Below are positions 48,571 through 57,522 of a DNA stretch of 64,000 nt, one piece after another (within the stretch, counting starts at the first letter, position 1; each line of letters starts with the position of its first letter). The stretch is taken from positions 1,683,501-1,747,500 of the forward strand of contig NZ_VFOV01000001.1 of NCBI RefSeq assembly GCF_006716315.1, written 5' to 3'. This DNA comes from Nocardioides albertanoniae (lineage in GTDB: Bacteria; Actinomycetota; Actinomycetes; Propionibacteriales; Nocardioidaceae). A model generated the notes under the pieces. It saw only the letters and a list, made by a program, of their open reading frames with translations. It made no database searches and was not told the DNA's origin. The translations under genes were made by a program, and so were the position numbers.

Positions 48571-49443
48571 ATGCGAAGCTCGAGGATCCGCACCCGCACC
48601 ATCCGCACCACACTCACGGCGAGCGCCGCTCTGGCTCTCGTCCTCGCTGCCCCGCTCGCCGCACCGGCTGCGGTGCCCGGCCCCGCAGGCGGCTCCGACC
48701 AGGCGCCGGCCGCACCCGAAGCCTCCGCCCTGACCTGGTCGGACGAGTTCGACGGCGCCGCGGGCAGCGCCCCCAACGGTGCCAACTGGAACCTCGAGAC
48801 CGGGGGAGGGGGCTGGGGCAACAACGAGCTCCAGACCTACACCGACTCCCGCGACAACTCCGCGCTCGACGGTAACGGCAACCTCGTCATCACCGCCCGG
48901 CAGGACGGCAGCGGCTACACCTCGGCCCGGCTGACCACCAAGGGCAAGGTGCAGCCGAAGTTCGGGCACCTCGAGGCGCGCATCAAGATCCCGCGTGGCC
49001 AGGGCATCTGGCCGGCGTTCTGGATGCTGGGCGGCCAGTTCCCCGACACCCCGTGGCCCGACTCCGGCGAGATCGACATCATGGAGAACGTCGGCTTCGA
49101 GCCCCACATGGTGCACGGCACCCTGCACGGTCCGGGCTACTCCGGCGGCAACCCGATCACCGGCTCCTACACCCACCCGCAGGGCTGGTCCTTCGCCGAC
49201 GACTTCCACACCTTCGCCATCGACTGGCAGCCCGGATCGGTCAGCTGGTCGGTCGACGGCAACGTCTACCAGACCCGCACCACCGCCGACACCGGCGGCA
49301 ACCCGTGGGTCTTCGACCAGCCGTTCTTCTTCATCCTCAACGTCGCGGTCGGCGGCAACTGGCCCGGCAACCCCGACGGCACCACCCAGTTTCCGCAGAG
49401 CATGGTCGTCGACTACATCCGCGTCTACGACTCCCAGCTCTGA
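48571..49443 (+). CDS. Secreted glycoside hydrolase family 16 (beta-glucanase)
   Basis: 290 residues. A signal peptide ends about residue 35 (LAAPLAAPAA). The GH16 catalytic motif GEIDIMENVG (ExDxxE) is at about residues 166-175, and WNLETGGGGWGNNELQTYT and the closing MVVDYIRVY are typical of laminarinase-like members. It should cut beta-1,3(4)-glucans outside the cell. AAGGAG precedes the ATG. No carbohydrate-binding module is attached. A long palindrome just upstream suggests control by a repressor. Confidence 0.93.
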   Translation: MRSSRIRTRTIRTTLTASAALALVLAAPLAAPAAVPGPAGGSDQAPAAPEASALTWSDEFDGAAGSAPNGANWNLETGGGGWGNNELQTYTDSRDNSALDGNGNLVITARQDGSGYTSARLTTKGKVQPKFGHLEARIKIPRGQGIWPAFWMLGGQFPDTPWPDSGEIDIMENVGFEPHMVHGTLHGPGYSGGNPITGSYTHPQGWSFADDFHTFAIDWQPGSVSWSVDGNVYQTRTTADTGGNPWVFDQPFFFILNVAVGGNWPGNPDGTTQFPQSMVVDYIRVYDSQL

Positions 49444-49456
49444 GGAGCCTGCCGGA

Positions 49457-49515
49457 TACGACGGGACGCTCTTGTCCGTTACCTATGGGTAGACCGACAA
49501 GAGCGTCCCGTCGTA
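49457..49515. terminator. Long inverted repeat between GH16 and quinone reductase-like genes
   Basis: Perfect 20-bp arms (49457-49476 and 49496-49515) around a 19-base loop, at a convergent junction. Expected to terminate transcription from both sides. Confidence 0.78.
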
Positions 49516-49525
49516 CCGCTCGCCG

Positions 49526-50227
49526 CTAGCCGTCGCTGCGGTGGGCGGACAGGTCTTCCTTCCCCGGTGCCACGCTCGGGTGCAGCTTGATCGTGTGGTC
49601 GTAGTGGTCGTCGGTCATGGGCAGATACTCGATGCGCGGCTCGTCGGTGACTCCCTTGAGGCGTACGGCGAGGTCGGTCTCGAGCTGGGCAAGCACGTCG
49701 GTGTCGACGTCACCGGTCTCGGTGATCAGGTGGGGCCGCAGCGGGTCCATGCCGGTGTACCAGAAAGTGCCGTGCAGCAGCGGCCACAGGACGTCCTCGA
49801 TGTGGCCGCTGATCCCGCGCGGCCCGAGGCTGTCGGCCCGGTCGCCGGCGGTCACGATCGTCAGCGCGCGCTTGCCGACCAGCCCGCCCTTGCCATACTT
49901 CAGCGGTTTGCCCGTCTCCGGATCCGGTACGTCGTAGGCGAACCCCGACTCGAAGACCCGGTCGATCCAGCCCTTGAGGACCGCCGGCACCGAATACCAC
50001 CACAGCGGGAACTGCATGACCACGAGATCGGCTTCGCGCAGCCGCTCCTGGTGCCGGCGTACGTCCTCCTCGCCCGTCTCCACGAGGAGCGGATCGAAGC
50101 CTTCGCGGTAGAGGTCGACCTCGTCGACGCTCCAGCCGTTCTCGCGAAGCGCCGTGATGCCTGCCTCGCGCAGGTGTCCGTTCAGTGACGACGTGTGCGG
50201 ATGTGCCCAGACCCAGAGTGCGTGCAT
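49526..50227 (-). CDS. NAD(P)H dehydrogenase (quinone)-like flavoprotein
   Basis: 233 residues. MHALWVWAHPHTSSLNGHLR is the FMN-binding start, and VVMQFPLWWYSVPAVLKGWIDRV (spread over about residues 75-97) is the signature of the NQO1/KefF/YwrO flavodoxin-fold family. It should reduce quinones or nitroaromatics by two electrons. Start ATG 50227 chosen because the family begins here; the frame stays open upstream into the lut promoter. Divergent from lutA. Confidence 0.88.
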   Translation of the reverse strand: MHALWVWAHPHTSSLNGHLREAGITALRENGWSVDEVDLYREGFDPLLVETGEEDVRRHQERLREADLVVMQFPLWWYSVPAVLKGWIDRVFESGFAYDVPDPETGKPLKYGKGGLVGKRALTIVTAGDRADSLGPRGISGHIEDVLWPLLHGTFWYTGMDPLRPHLITETGDVDTDVLAQLETDLAVRLKGVTDEPRIEYLPMTDDHYDHTIKLHPSVAPGKEDLSAHRSDG

Positions 50228-50363
50228 GGGCGGAGAACGCGGCGGGCGTCGCACCGATTCCCGCGCCGAGAGACCCACGTCCGCGAACCCGCCGGCCGTT
50301 CGGGCATTCGCCACGACAGCCCGGCGATTCCTGATAGGACTGAGGGGACGAAGGAGGCCGCGG

Positions 50364-51152
50364 ATGCGAGTCGCACTCATGGTCACGTGCATCAACGAAG
50401 CGCTCTACCCCCGCACCGGGCAGGCGGTCGTCCGGCTCCTGCGAAGACTCGGTGTCGAGGTCGACTTCCCGCAGGCGCAGACCTGCTGCGGGCAGCCGAT
50501 GGTCAACACCGGCTATCTCGACGAGGCGGTGCCGGCGGTGCGTACGTTCGTGGAGGCGTTCGCCGGCTATGACGCCGTCGTCTCGCCGTCCGGGTCCTGC
50601 ACCGGATCGGCGAGACATCAGCACTCGATCGTGGCCCGTCGCTCCGGCGACGCCGATCTGGAGGCCGCCGTCGCCGACCTGGCGCCCAAGGTCTATGAGC
50701 TCTCCGAGTTCCTCGTCGACGTGCTCGGCGTGACCGACGTCGGCGCCTACTACCCGCACCGGGTGACCTACCACCCGACGTGCCACTCGCTGCGGATGCT
50801 CGGCGTCGGCGACCGGCCGCGCCGGCTGCTGGAATCGGTGCGCGGCCTCACCCTGGTCGACCTGCCCGGCGCCGACCAGTGCTGCGGCTTCGGCGGCACC
50901 TTCGCGGTCAAGAACGCCGACACCTCGATCGCGATGGGCGCCGACAAGGCCCGCCACATCAAGGAGACGGGAGCCGAGATGGTCGTCGCGGGGGACAACT
51001 CCTGCCTGACCCACATCGGCGGTGTGCTCTCCCGGCAGCGCTCCGGCGTACGCCCGGTGCATCTCGCCGAGATCCTCGCCTCCACCGAGGCGACCGTCGA
51101 CGAGGCCGCCGAGGTCGATGCGGGGGCCGACGCGGAAGGAGCGGCCCGATGA
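50364..51152 (+). CDS. lutA: L-lactate utilisation protein LutA-type (Fe-S oxidoreductase)
   Basis: 262 residues with two CCG domains: QTCCGQP (about residue 40) and DQCCGFGG (about 172), plus a lone cysteine in HPTCHSLRM. These coordinate iron-sulfur or quinone-linked redox centres. With LutB and LutC it oxidises L-lactate to pyruvate. GAAGGAGG precedes the ATG. The stop overlaps the lutB start (ATGA). Confidence 0.93.
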   Translation: MRVALMVTCINEALYPRTGQAVVRLLRRLGVEVDFPQAQTCCGQPMVNTGYLDEAVPAVRTFVEAFAGYDAVVSPSGSCTGSARHQHSIVARRSGDADLEAAVADLAPKVYELSEFLVDVLGVTDVGAYYPHRVTYHPTCHSLRMLGVGDRPRRLLESVRGLTLVDLPGADQCCGFGGTFAVKNADTSIAMGADKARHIKETGAEMVVAGDNSCLTHIGGVLSRQRSGVRPVHLAEILASTEATVDEAAEVDAGADAEGAAR

Positions 51153-52594
51153 GCGCCACCTTCGTCGGCATGCCCGCCTTCCCGGAGGCCGCGCGGGAGG
51201 CCCTCGCCGACTCCCAGCTCCGCTACAACCTCGCCCACGCCACCGGCACCATCCGCGACAAGCGGGCGAAGGTCGTCGCCGAGGTCGATGATTGGGAAGA
51301 CCTCCGAGTCGCCGGCGCCGCCGTCAAGGAGACCGCGCTGCGCGACCTCGAGCGCCATCTCGTACGCCTCGAGGAGACCCTCACCGCCAACGGCGCTACC
51401 GTGCACTGGGCCCGTGACGCGGCCGAGGCCAACGCGATCGTCGCCGCGATCGCCAAGGACCACGCCGCCGAGGAGGTGGTGAAGGTCAAGTCGATGGTGA
51501 CCCAGGAGATCGGGCTCAACGAGGCGCTCGCCGAAGAGGGCATCGCCGCCTGGGAGACCGACCTGGCCGAGCTGATCGTGCAGCTGGGCGACGACCTGCC
51601 CTCCCACATCCTGGTGCCGGCGATCCACCGCAACCGCGCCGAGATCCGCGAGATCTTCATGTCGAAGATGGCGGCCGCCGGCCGGCCCGCACCCGACGAC
51701 CTGAGCGACGAGCCGGCGGTGCTCGCGGCCGCCGCCCGCGAGCACCTGCGGGAGAAGTTCCTGCGGGCGAAGGTCGGCGTCTCCGGCGCCAACTTCGCGG
51801 TGGCCGAGTCGGGCACCCTCGTGGTCGTCGAGTCGGAGGGCAACGGCCGGATGTGCCTGACGCTGCCCGAGGTGCTGGTCTCGGTGGTGGGCATCGAGAA
51901 GGTCGTCTCGCGCTGGGAGGAGCTCGACCCGCTGCTCAGGCTGCTGCCGAGATCCTCGACCGGCGAGCGGATGAACCCCTACACCTCGACCTGGAGCGGC
52001 GTGACGCCTGGCGACGGACCGCAGGAGGTGCACGTCGTGCTGCTCGACAACGGCCGCACCCGCGCGCTCGCCGACGAGGTCGGCCGGCAGGCGCTGCGCT
52101 GCATCCGCTGCTCGGCCTGCCTCAACGTCTGCCCAGTCTACGAGCGCACCGGCGGCCATGCGTACGGCTCGGTCTACCCCGGCCCGATCGGCGCCATCCT
52201 CAACCCGCTGCTCAAGGGCGTCGGGCATGACGACCAGGTCGACTCGCTGCCCTACGCCTCCTCCCTGTGCGGTGCGTGCTTCGAGGTGTGCCCGGTGCGC
52301 ATCGACATCCCGGCCGTGCTCGTCGACCAGCGCGCCCAGGTCGTCGACGCCCATCGCAACGGTGTGCCGAAGCCGGAGGCCGCCGCCATGAAGGGCGCTG
52401 CGTACGTCTTCGGCCGCTCGAGCCGCCTCGCCGGCCTCGAGCGGCTGACCGGCATCGGCCTGGGTCTGGCCCGCCGCGTGGGCATCGCCGCCTGGACCGG
52501 CGCGCGGGATCTGCCCGATACGCCGAAGGAGTCGTTCCGGGCCTGGTGGAGACGCACCGACGGCGGTCGGCGGAAGGAGCACGGCGATGACTGA
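51149..52594 (+). CDS. lutB: Lactate utilisation iron-sulfur protein LutB-type
   Basis: 481 residues. An N-terminal LUD domain (about residues 60-290) is followed by two 4Fe-4S motifs, CIRCSACLNVCP (about residue 318) and CGACFEVCP (about 375), then a C-terminal DUF3390-like part. It passes electrons from lactate to the quinone pool. Coupled by ATGA to lutA and overlapping lutC by eight bases. Confidence 0.95.
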   Translation: MSATFVGMPAFPEAAREALADSQLRYNLAHATGTIRDKRAKVVAEVDDWEDLRVAGAAVKETALRDLERHLVRLEETLTANGATVHWARDAAEANAIVAAIAKDHAAEEVVKVKSMVTQEIGLNEALAEEGIAAWETDLAELIVQLGDDLPSHILVPAIHRNRAEIREIFMSKMAAAGRPAPDDLSDEPAVLAAAAREHLREKFLRAKVGVSGANFAVAESGTLVVVESEGNGRMCLTLPEVLVSVVGIEKVVSRWEELDPLLRLLPRSSTGERMNPYTSTWSGVTPGDGPQEVHVVLLDNGRTRALADEVGRQALRCIRCSACLNVCPVYERTGGHAYGSVYPGPIGAILNPLLKGVGHDDQVDSLPYASSLCGACFEVCPVRIDIPAVLVDQRAQVVDAHRNGVPKPEAAAMKGAAYVFGRSSRLAGLERLTGIGLGLARRVGIAAWTGARDLPDTPKESFRAWWRRTDGGRRKEHGDD

Positions 52595-53183
52595 GGCACG
52601 CTCCGAGATCCTCGCCGGCGTGCGAGCGGCGCTCGCAGGCGTCGACCCGGCCCCGGCGGCACCCACGGTGCCGGGCGTCTCGCTGACGCCTGCCGATGCG
52701 GTGGCGAAGTTCGCCGAGCGCGTCGCCGACTATCGCGCCGTCGTGGAGCGCTGCGGCGCCGCCGAGCTCGCCGACCGGGTCGCGGCCGCGCTCCCCGAAG
52801 GCTCCGTGATCGTGCCCGAGGGCCTCTCGGTCCAGGTGCCCGACGCCGTCGTCGACGACGGCACCCTGACCGCGACCGACCTCGACCGCATCGCCGCGGT
52901 CGTCACCGAGGCCCGGGTCGGCATCGCCGAGACCGGCACGATCGTGCTCGACCACGGCCCCGGCCAGGGGCGTCGCATCATCTCGCTCGTGCCCGACACC
53001 CACGTCTGCATCGTGCACGAGCACCAGGTCGTCGCCGACGTGCCTGACGCCGTCGCAGATCTCGATCCCGCCCGGCCGCTCACCTGGATCAGCGGCCCCT
53101 CGGCCACCAGCGACATCGAGCTCGACCGCGTCGAGGGTGTCCATGGTCCCCGCAACCTGCACGTCATCGTCGTCGCCGGATGA
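52587..53183 (+). CDS. lutC: Lactate utilisation protein LutC-type (LUD domain)
   Basis: 198 residues, a single LUD domain with ARVGIAETGTIVLDHGPGQG (about residues 109-128) and THVCIVHEHQVVADV. Subunit of the LutABC complex. Its ATG lies eight bases inside lutB and its stop overlaps the next gene by four bases, so all four genes form a tight operon. No LldR-type or other regulator gene is adjacent. Confidence 0.93.
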   Translation: MTEARSEILAGVRAALAGVDPAPAAPTVPGVSLTPADAVAKFAERVADYRAVVERCGAAELADRVAAALPEGSVIVPEGLSVQVPDAVVDDGTLTATDLDRIAAVVTEARVGIAETGTIVLDHGPGQGRRIISLVPDTHVCIVHEHQVVADVPDAVADLDPARPLTWISGPSATSDIELDRVEGVHGPRNLHVIVVAG

Positions 53184-54019
53184 GGCCTCTCCTTGCGGCC
53201 GTCGTGATGGCCGCAAGCCTGCTGACCGCCTGCGGTGGGTCGGAGCCCGACGATGTGCCCTGGCCCGACGGGCTCACGGCGTACGTCGACCAGACCCGGC
53301 TCCAGCGCAACACCGGTGATGCGTTCGTACGCCTCGTCAACGACACCGGGGCGCCGATCGAGGTCTCGAGGGTCGAGGTGAGCAGCGACCGGTTCCGAGC
53401 CGGCTGGACCGGGGCCGAGTCGGTCGATCCCGAGATGGACTTCGACGTCGACATGCCCCGCGGGCGGTGCGGCGAGGGCGGCAACGCCGAGGTGACCATG
53501 ACCTGGCGCCGCGCCGGCGACGACGCGGGGGAGTGGCAGGTCAGCACCGGCCGTGCCGAGGACCGCTACGCCAACATCGCCCAGCTGCTCGACCGCGACT
53601 GCGCCGAGCGGAGCCTGACCGAGGCCGCCGACATCACCGTCGGCGACCCGCGGTTCGAGGGCAACGGCAGGCAGAGCGTCTTCGTGCTCCCCGTGACCTT
53701 CGCCCCCACCGGAGCGAGCTCTGAGGTCACCTTCGACGGCTGGGAGGGCACCGTGCTCTTCCAGCTCGCCCCCGGCACACCGACCTGGCCGCAGGCCGCG
53801 CCGCGACCGATGACGGGCGAGGCGAAGACGCTCGAGATGCGCGTCGTGCCCGCCCGGTGCGACCCGCACGCGCTGGCCGACGACAAGGTGGGTGGCCTGT
53901 TCCGCGTCCACGTCGCCGGCCCCGGCATCGCCGCGGATGCGGCCTACTTCCTGCCGTTGAGCAAGGCGCAGCGGAGTGCCCTCTACGACTTCCTGCCGCT
54001 CCACTGCGGCTGGGGGTGA
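53180..54019 (+). CDS. Hypothetical lipoprotein at the end of the lut operon
   Basis: 279 residues, not recognised. The signal peptide ends in the lipobox SLLTAC (about residue 18). The mature part has two similar halves, each with an immunoglobulin-like strand pattern (FVRLVNDTGAPIEVSRVEV and VFVLPVTFAPTGASSEVTF) and several cysteines. The ATG overlaps the lutC TGA, so it is translated with the lactate genes. Whether it serves lactate use or is a passenger is unknown. Confidence 0.7.
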   Translation: MRPLLAAVVMAASLLTACGGSEPDDVPWPDGLTAYVDQTRLQRNTGDAFVRLVNDTGAPIEVSRVEVSSDRFRAGWTGAESVDPEMDFDVDMPRGRCGEGGNAEVTMTWRRAGDDAGEWQVSTGRAEDRYANIAQLLDRDCAERSLTEAADITVGDPRFEGNGRQSVFVLPVTFAPTGASSEVTFDGWEGTVLFQLAPGTPTWPQAAPRPMTGEAKTLEMRVVPARCDPHALADDKVGGLFRVHVAGPGIAADAAYFLPLSKAQRSALYDFLPLHCGWG

Positions 54020-54032
54020 GGCCGCTCCGGGG

Positions 54033-54848
54033 TCAGCCGAAGAGCGACCCGGCAGCGGCCCGGGCGAGCAGGAACCCGACGATCCCGACCGCCCAGGCCG
54101 TCGCGCTTGCGGCGTGCTTGACCAGCCACCGGTCGAGCGCGGCCAGCGGTCGGGCCACCAGCGGTGCGGCGAGCACGCGCAGCACGGTGAGCAGGAGCGC
54201 CGGGGCGATCATCACTGCGCAGTAGGCGGCGATCCACAGGCCCGAGACCGGCCAGCCGGGCCCTTGCGTGCCGATCACGCCGATCGCGGCGAGGTAGGGG
54301 AGCATCGAGGCGACCTCGACCAGGCCGGCGAGCACCGCCAACCCGGCCAGCGCGGCCGTCGAACCCGACTCCGAGGCCACCGCCCGCTCGCGCCAGCGCA
54401 GCAGCCGGTGCGGCAGCTGCGGCTCCGCCGGGGACTCCGGCGTCTCCGGAGTCTGCGGTGCATCCGGAGCAGCCGCTGTGCCCACCGTGACCGGCGTCTT
54501 CACCGACCTCTTCGGCGGGTCCAGCTTGAAGCTCCAGGCGAACAGGCCGACGCCGAGAAGCAGCTGGCCCCACAGGAACGGCCGCGAGTCCCGCAGCCCG
54601 GCGAACGTCTCGGCCAGGGCCGAGCCGCCCAGGAGGATCCCGACGCCGAGCAGCGCGTAGAACCCGCCGATCGCGCCCAGGTAGACGAGGATCCGCCCGG
54701 CCCGCACCCGCCCGGGTGCCATCAGCAGCCACACCGGGATCAGCAGGGTGCCGAAGCTGGTGGAGTCGATCAGCGCCAGGATCGCGAGCGCGGCGTACGT
54801 CGCCGAGCCGCCCAGATCGCCGGTGAGTGGGCCGAGGTCCATGTCCAT
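54033..54848 (-). CDS. GAP-family multi-pass membrane protein (Sap-like)
   Basis: 271 residues with about six membrane segments in two blocks of three, separated by a hydrophilic Pro/Ala/Thr-rich loop (residues 105-145). IDSTSFGTLLIPVWLLMAPG near the N-terminus fits the GAP (SfLAP/Sap) family linked in mycobacteria to export of glycolipids. ATG at 54848 with GAGAG upstream. Convergent with the lut operon and divergent from the histidine kinase. Confidence 0.75.
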   Translation of the reverse strand: MDMDLGPLTGDLGGSATYAALAILALIDSTSFGTLLIPVWLLMAPGRVRAGRILVYLGAIGGFYALLGVGILLGGSALAETFAGLRDSRPFLWGQLLLGVGLFAWSFKLDPPKRSVKTPVTVGTAAAPDAPQTPETPESPAEPQLPHRLLRWRERAVASESGSTAALAGLAVLAGLVEVASMLPYLAAIGVIGTQGPGWPVSGLWIAAYCAVMIAPALLLTVLRVLAAPLVARPLAALDRWLVKHAASATAWAVGIVGFLLARAAAGSLFG

Positions 54849-54965
54849 GCGTCGACTCTCGCGCCGGGCGCGCCGGCGCGCGTCAGCCGAAACGGTGATC
54901 CTTCCGGGGCGGGATACATCCTTCGGATGACCCATGGGTGGCGGCGTACGTGCTGAGATGGTGGC

Positions 54966-56291
54966 GTGGACCGCCCGACCCTGCTGCAGCAGCTGCCCTC
55001 GGCGCTGCTCGGCGGCGGCTCCAGCCTGCGTGCCTCCGACCGGCGCCTGGCCTGGACCGACTCCGGTGTCGTCCTCGCCGTCGGCCTGATGCTCCACTCG
55101 TTGGGGCAGGTCGGCACCGTACGCGGGCTGCACCCGTTCGGCCTCGGCGCGGACGACCTCTCGGCCTGGTGGCACCTCGTGCCGCTCGTCGTCGCCGCCG
55201 CGGCGCTCGTGCTGAAGCGACGCAAGCCGCTCCTGGTGATGGCCGCCGTCGCCGTCTGCTTCGCCGGCGACCTGCTGATCGGGGGCAGCGTCGCGATGGT
55301 GGTGATGCTCTGGGACGCGCTCTACGCCACGCATCTGCACGGCTCGGTCATCACCCGCCGGGTCACCGGCGCCGGGATCGTCGCGGTGATCGCGGCGGCC
55401 GTGATCTCCTCCGCGGCGGCCACCTCCGACCCGCGGGTGCCGGCCACGCTCGCGTTCGCCCTGGTCGCGCTCGTGGTCACCCCGATGTGGTGGGGCTCGA
55501 ACGTACGTCACAACAGCGAGCTCGCCGACGCCGCCGACGAACGCGCCCGGCTCGAGCGGGAGCGCAGCTCGGCGATGTTGCGGCTGGCCGAGGCCGAGCG
55601 CCACGACGCGGTCAGGGCCGAGCGCTCCGCCGTCGCCCGTGACCTCCATGACGTGGTCGCCTCCCACCTCTCCGCGATCGCGCTCACCTCCGGGGCGGCG
55701 CTGGCCGGCGACGACGACGCCGACCGCACCCGGGCGGCGCTGCGGTCGGTGCGGGCCGAGAGCCTGGCCTCGCTCGACGACATGCGCGCGATGATCCGGG
55801 TGCTGCGCTCCGACCCGGTCGATGCCCACGGAGATGCCGGCGACCTCACGGCCGCGTCCCGCACCGCCAACCTCGGCCCGGTCCTGGAGCAGACCCGGCT
55901 CGCGGGCATGCCCGTGCGGGTCGAGGATCCGGCCGGCCTCGTCGACGGGGCGGATCTCGCGCTGCCGGTCGCGGTCGACCACGCCGTCTACCGGATCGTG
56001 CGCGAGTCGCTGACCAACGCCGTCAAGCACGGCGGCGGCACGGCATACGTCCGGTTGGTGCCGGGTGAGGTGCTCGAGGTCGAGGTGAGCGACGAAGGCG
56101 GCGATCGCGAGACCACGGAGGCAGGCAGCGCGACAGGCGTCGGCACCGGAACCGGGCTCGTCTCCATGCGCGAGCGGGCAGAGGCCCTGGACGGCACGTT
56201 CGAGGCCGGTCCCGACGGCCCCGGCTGGCGCGTACGAACGGTGCTCCCGCTGCGGGCTTCCAGCGAGGTGGAAGGCGGTACGGTCAGATGA
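54966..56291 (+). CDS. Sensor histidine kinase, NarL-partner type
   Basis: 441 residues. The N-terminal part has five or six membrane helices (residues 30-180) without a large external domain. The phosphoacceptor His is in VARDLHDVVASHLSAIA (about residue 225), followed by ATP-binding motifs ESLTNAVKHGGG and GTGLVSMRERAEAL. The signal is unknown. The GTG start lies six bases after TGAGAT, suggesting a leaderless message. Overlaps the response regulator by four bases (ATGA). Confidence 0.92.
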   Translation: MDRPTLLQQLPSALLGGGSSLRASDRRLAWTDSGVVLAVGLMLHSLGQVGTVRGLHPFGLGADDLSAWWHLVPLVVAAAALVLKRRKPLLVMAAVAVCFAGDLLIGGSVAMVVMLWDALYATHLHGSVITRRVTGAGIVAVIAAAVISSAAATSDPRVPATLAFALVALVVTPMWWGSNVRHNSELADAADERARLERERSSAMLRLAEAERHDAVRAERSAVARDLHDVVASHLSAIALTSGAALAGDDDADRTRAALRSVRAESLASLDDMRAMIRVLRSDPVDAHGDAGDLTAASRTANLGPVLEQTRLAGMPVRVEDPAGLVDGADLALPVAVDHAVYRIVRESLTNAVKHGGGTAYVRLVPGEVLEVEVSDEGGDRETTEAGSATGVGTGTGLVSMRERAEALDGTFEAGPDGPGWRVRTVLPLRASSEVEGGTVR

Positions 56292-56944
56292 TCCGCGTGC
56301 TGCTCGCCGACGACCACGCCGCAATCCGCGCCGGCCTACGGATGCTGCTGGCCACGGCCGGCGACATCGAGGTGGTGGGGGAGGCCGCCGACGGTGCCAC
56401 CGCGGTCGCCAACGCCCGCGCTCTGCGTCCCGACGTCGTGCTGATGGACGTACGCATGCCGGGCACCGACGGCGTGACCGCGACCCGTCAGATCGTCGAG
56501 GAGGGGCTCGCCGACGTACTCGTCCTGACCACTTTCGACCTCGACGACTACATCTTCGGCGCCCTGCGTGCCGGCGCGGCCGGCTTCCTGCTCAAGACCG
56601 CCGAGTCGGCGGCCCTGATCGACGCGGTCAGGCACGTCGCGGCCGGCGACGGGGTGGTGGCCCCGGAGGTGACCCGGCGGGTGCTGGCCGAGCTGACCGG
56701 CCCGGCCGGATCCTCGAGCGCACCCCAGGCGGAAGACCCGGCGAGCCTTCCCGCAGACCTCACCCCGCGCGAGCGCGACGTGCTCAGAGCCTTGGGCCAG
56801 GGCCTCTCGAACGCCGACATCGCCGGCCGGCTGGTCATCTCCGAGGCGACCGCCAAGACCCACGTCTCCCGGGTGCTGGCCAAGCTCGGCGTCACCTCGC
56901 GGGTGCAGGCCGCCATCGTGGCCCGCGAGACCGGAATCGTCTGA
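56288..56944 (+). CDS. NarL/LuxR-family response regulator
   Basis: 218 residues. The receiver has the phosphorylated Asp in VLMDVRMPG (about residue 54), Thr in VLTTFDLDDY and Lys in FLLKTAE. The LuxR helix-turn-helix (LTPRERDVLRALGQGLSNADIA) spans about residues 157-178. It works with the kinase encoded immediately upstream. The stop codon lies in the first unit of a 15-bp tandem repeat. Confidence 0.94.
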   Translation: MIRVLLADDHAAIRAGLRMLLATAGDIEVVGEAADGATAVANARALRPDVVLMDVRMPGTDGVTATRQIVEEGLADVLVLTTFDLDDYIFGALRAGAAGFLLKTAESAALIDAVRHVAAGDGVVAPEVTRRVLAELTGPAGSSSAPQAEDPASLPADLTPRERDVLRALGQGLSNADIAGRLVISEATAKTHVSRVLAKLGVTSRVQAAIVARETGIV

Positions 56945-56990
56945 GAAGGCACCGTCTGAGAAGGCACCGTCTGAGAAGGCACCGTCTGAG
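56939..56990 (+). repeat. Three 15-bp tandem repeats containing the response-regulator stop codon
   Basis: GTCTGAGAAGGCACC is repeated at 56939-56953, 56954-56968 and 56969-56983, then a partial copy to 56990. Because the unit is a multiple of three, every copy carries an in-frame TGA. Confidence 0.9.
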
Positions 56991-57086
56991 CCGAGAGTTC
57001 ACCGGTTCGTGACCTTCGAAGCCCCCCATGGGGGCGCTCCAGGTAGCAGAATTACCGCCGTCCGTAACGCACACTCTGGAGGATTC

Positions 57087-57512
57087 ATGTCCGGGAAGAA
57101 CCGCTCCGTGCTCACGATGTTCAAGCTGCTCCTGGCAGCGTTCGTCGCCACCGTCAGCCTGTTCGGCGGAAGCGTCGCGCTCGCGCCCGCCGCCCAGGCC
57201 GACCCGATCGAGAGCTGCACCCACAAGGGCTGCGCCGAGGCCCTCGACTCCAACCAGGTCTGGGCCTCGCTCGGCTACCCGTCCAACCGTGGGTGGCACG
57301 ACTGGCCGCCCACCGGCACCTGCAACTTCTCCGGTGGCACCTACAACAACTACGAAGGTGAGCTCCCCACGGGCCACGCCTACCTCGAGTTCGACGTCAC
57401 CCCGCGCGAGTGCGGCGCTCAGCGCCAGGCGTACCGGATCGTCCTCGACACGACGACGGGTGATGTCTACTTCACCCCCGACCACTACACGACCTTCTAC
57501 GTGTTGGCCTGA
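57087..57512 (+). CDS. Secreted guanyl-specific ribonuclease (RNase Sa/N1-T1 type)
   Basis: 141 residues. A signal peptide ends at LAPAAQA (about residue 38). The mature domain of about 100 residues matches Streptomyces RNase Sa: NNYEGELP, then YLEFDVTP (catalytic Glu), RQAYRIV (Arg) and YFTPDHYTTFYVL (catalytic His). Three or four cysteines suggest disulfides. It should cleave extracellular RNA after G. CTGGAGG precedes the ATG. No barstar-like inhibitor gene is seen beside it. A strong terminator follows. Confidence 0.82.
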   Translation: MSGKNRSVLTMFKLLLAAFVATVSLFGGSVALAPAAQADPIESCTHKGCAEALDSNQVWASLGYPSNRGWHDWPPTGTCNFSGGTYNNYEGELPTGHAYLEFDVTPRECGAQRQAYRIVLDTTTGDVYFTPDHYTTFYVLA

Positions 57513-57522
57513 TCGATCCGCG

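Noticed and set aside
54849..56324. Upstream extension of the GAP-family gene antisense to the histidine kinase
   Set aside because: Only the part from 54848 has membrane helices and a plausible start; the rest mirrors the kinase gene.
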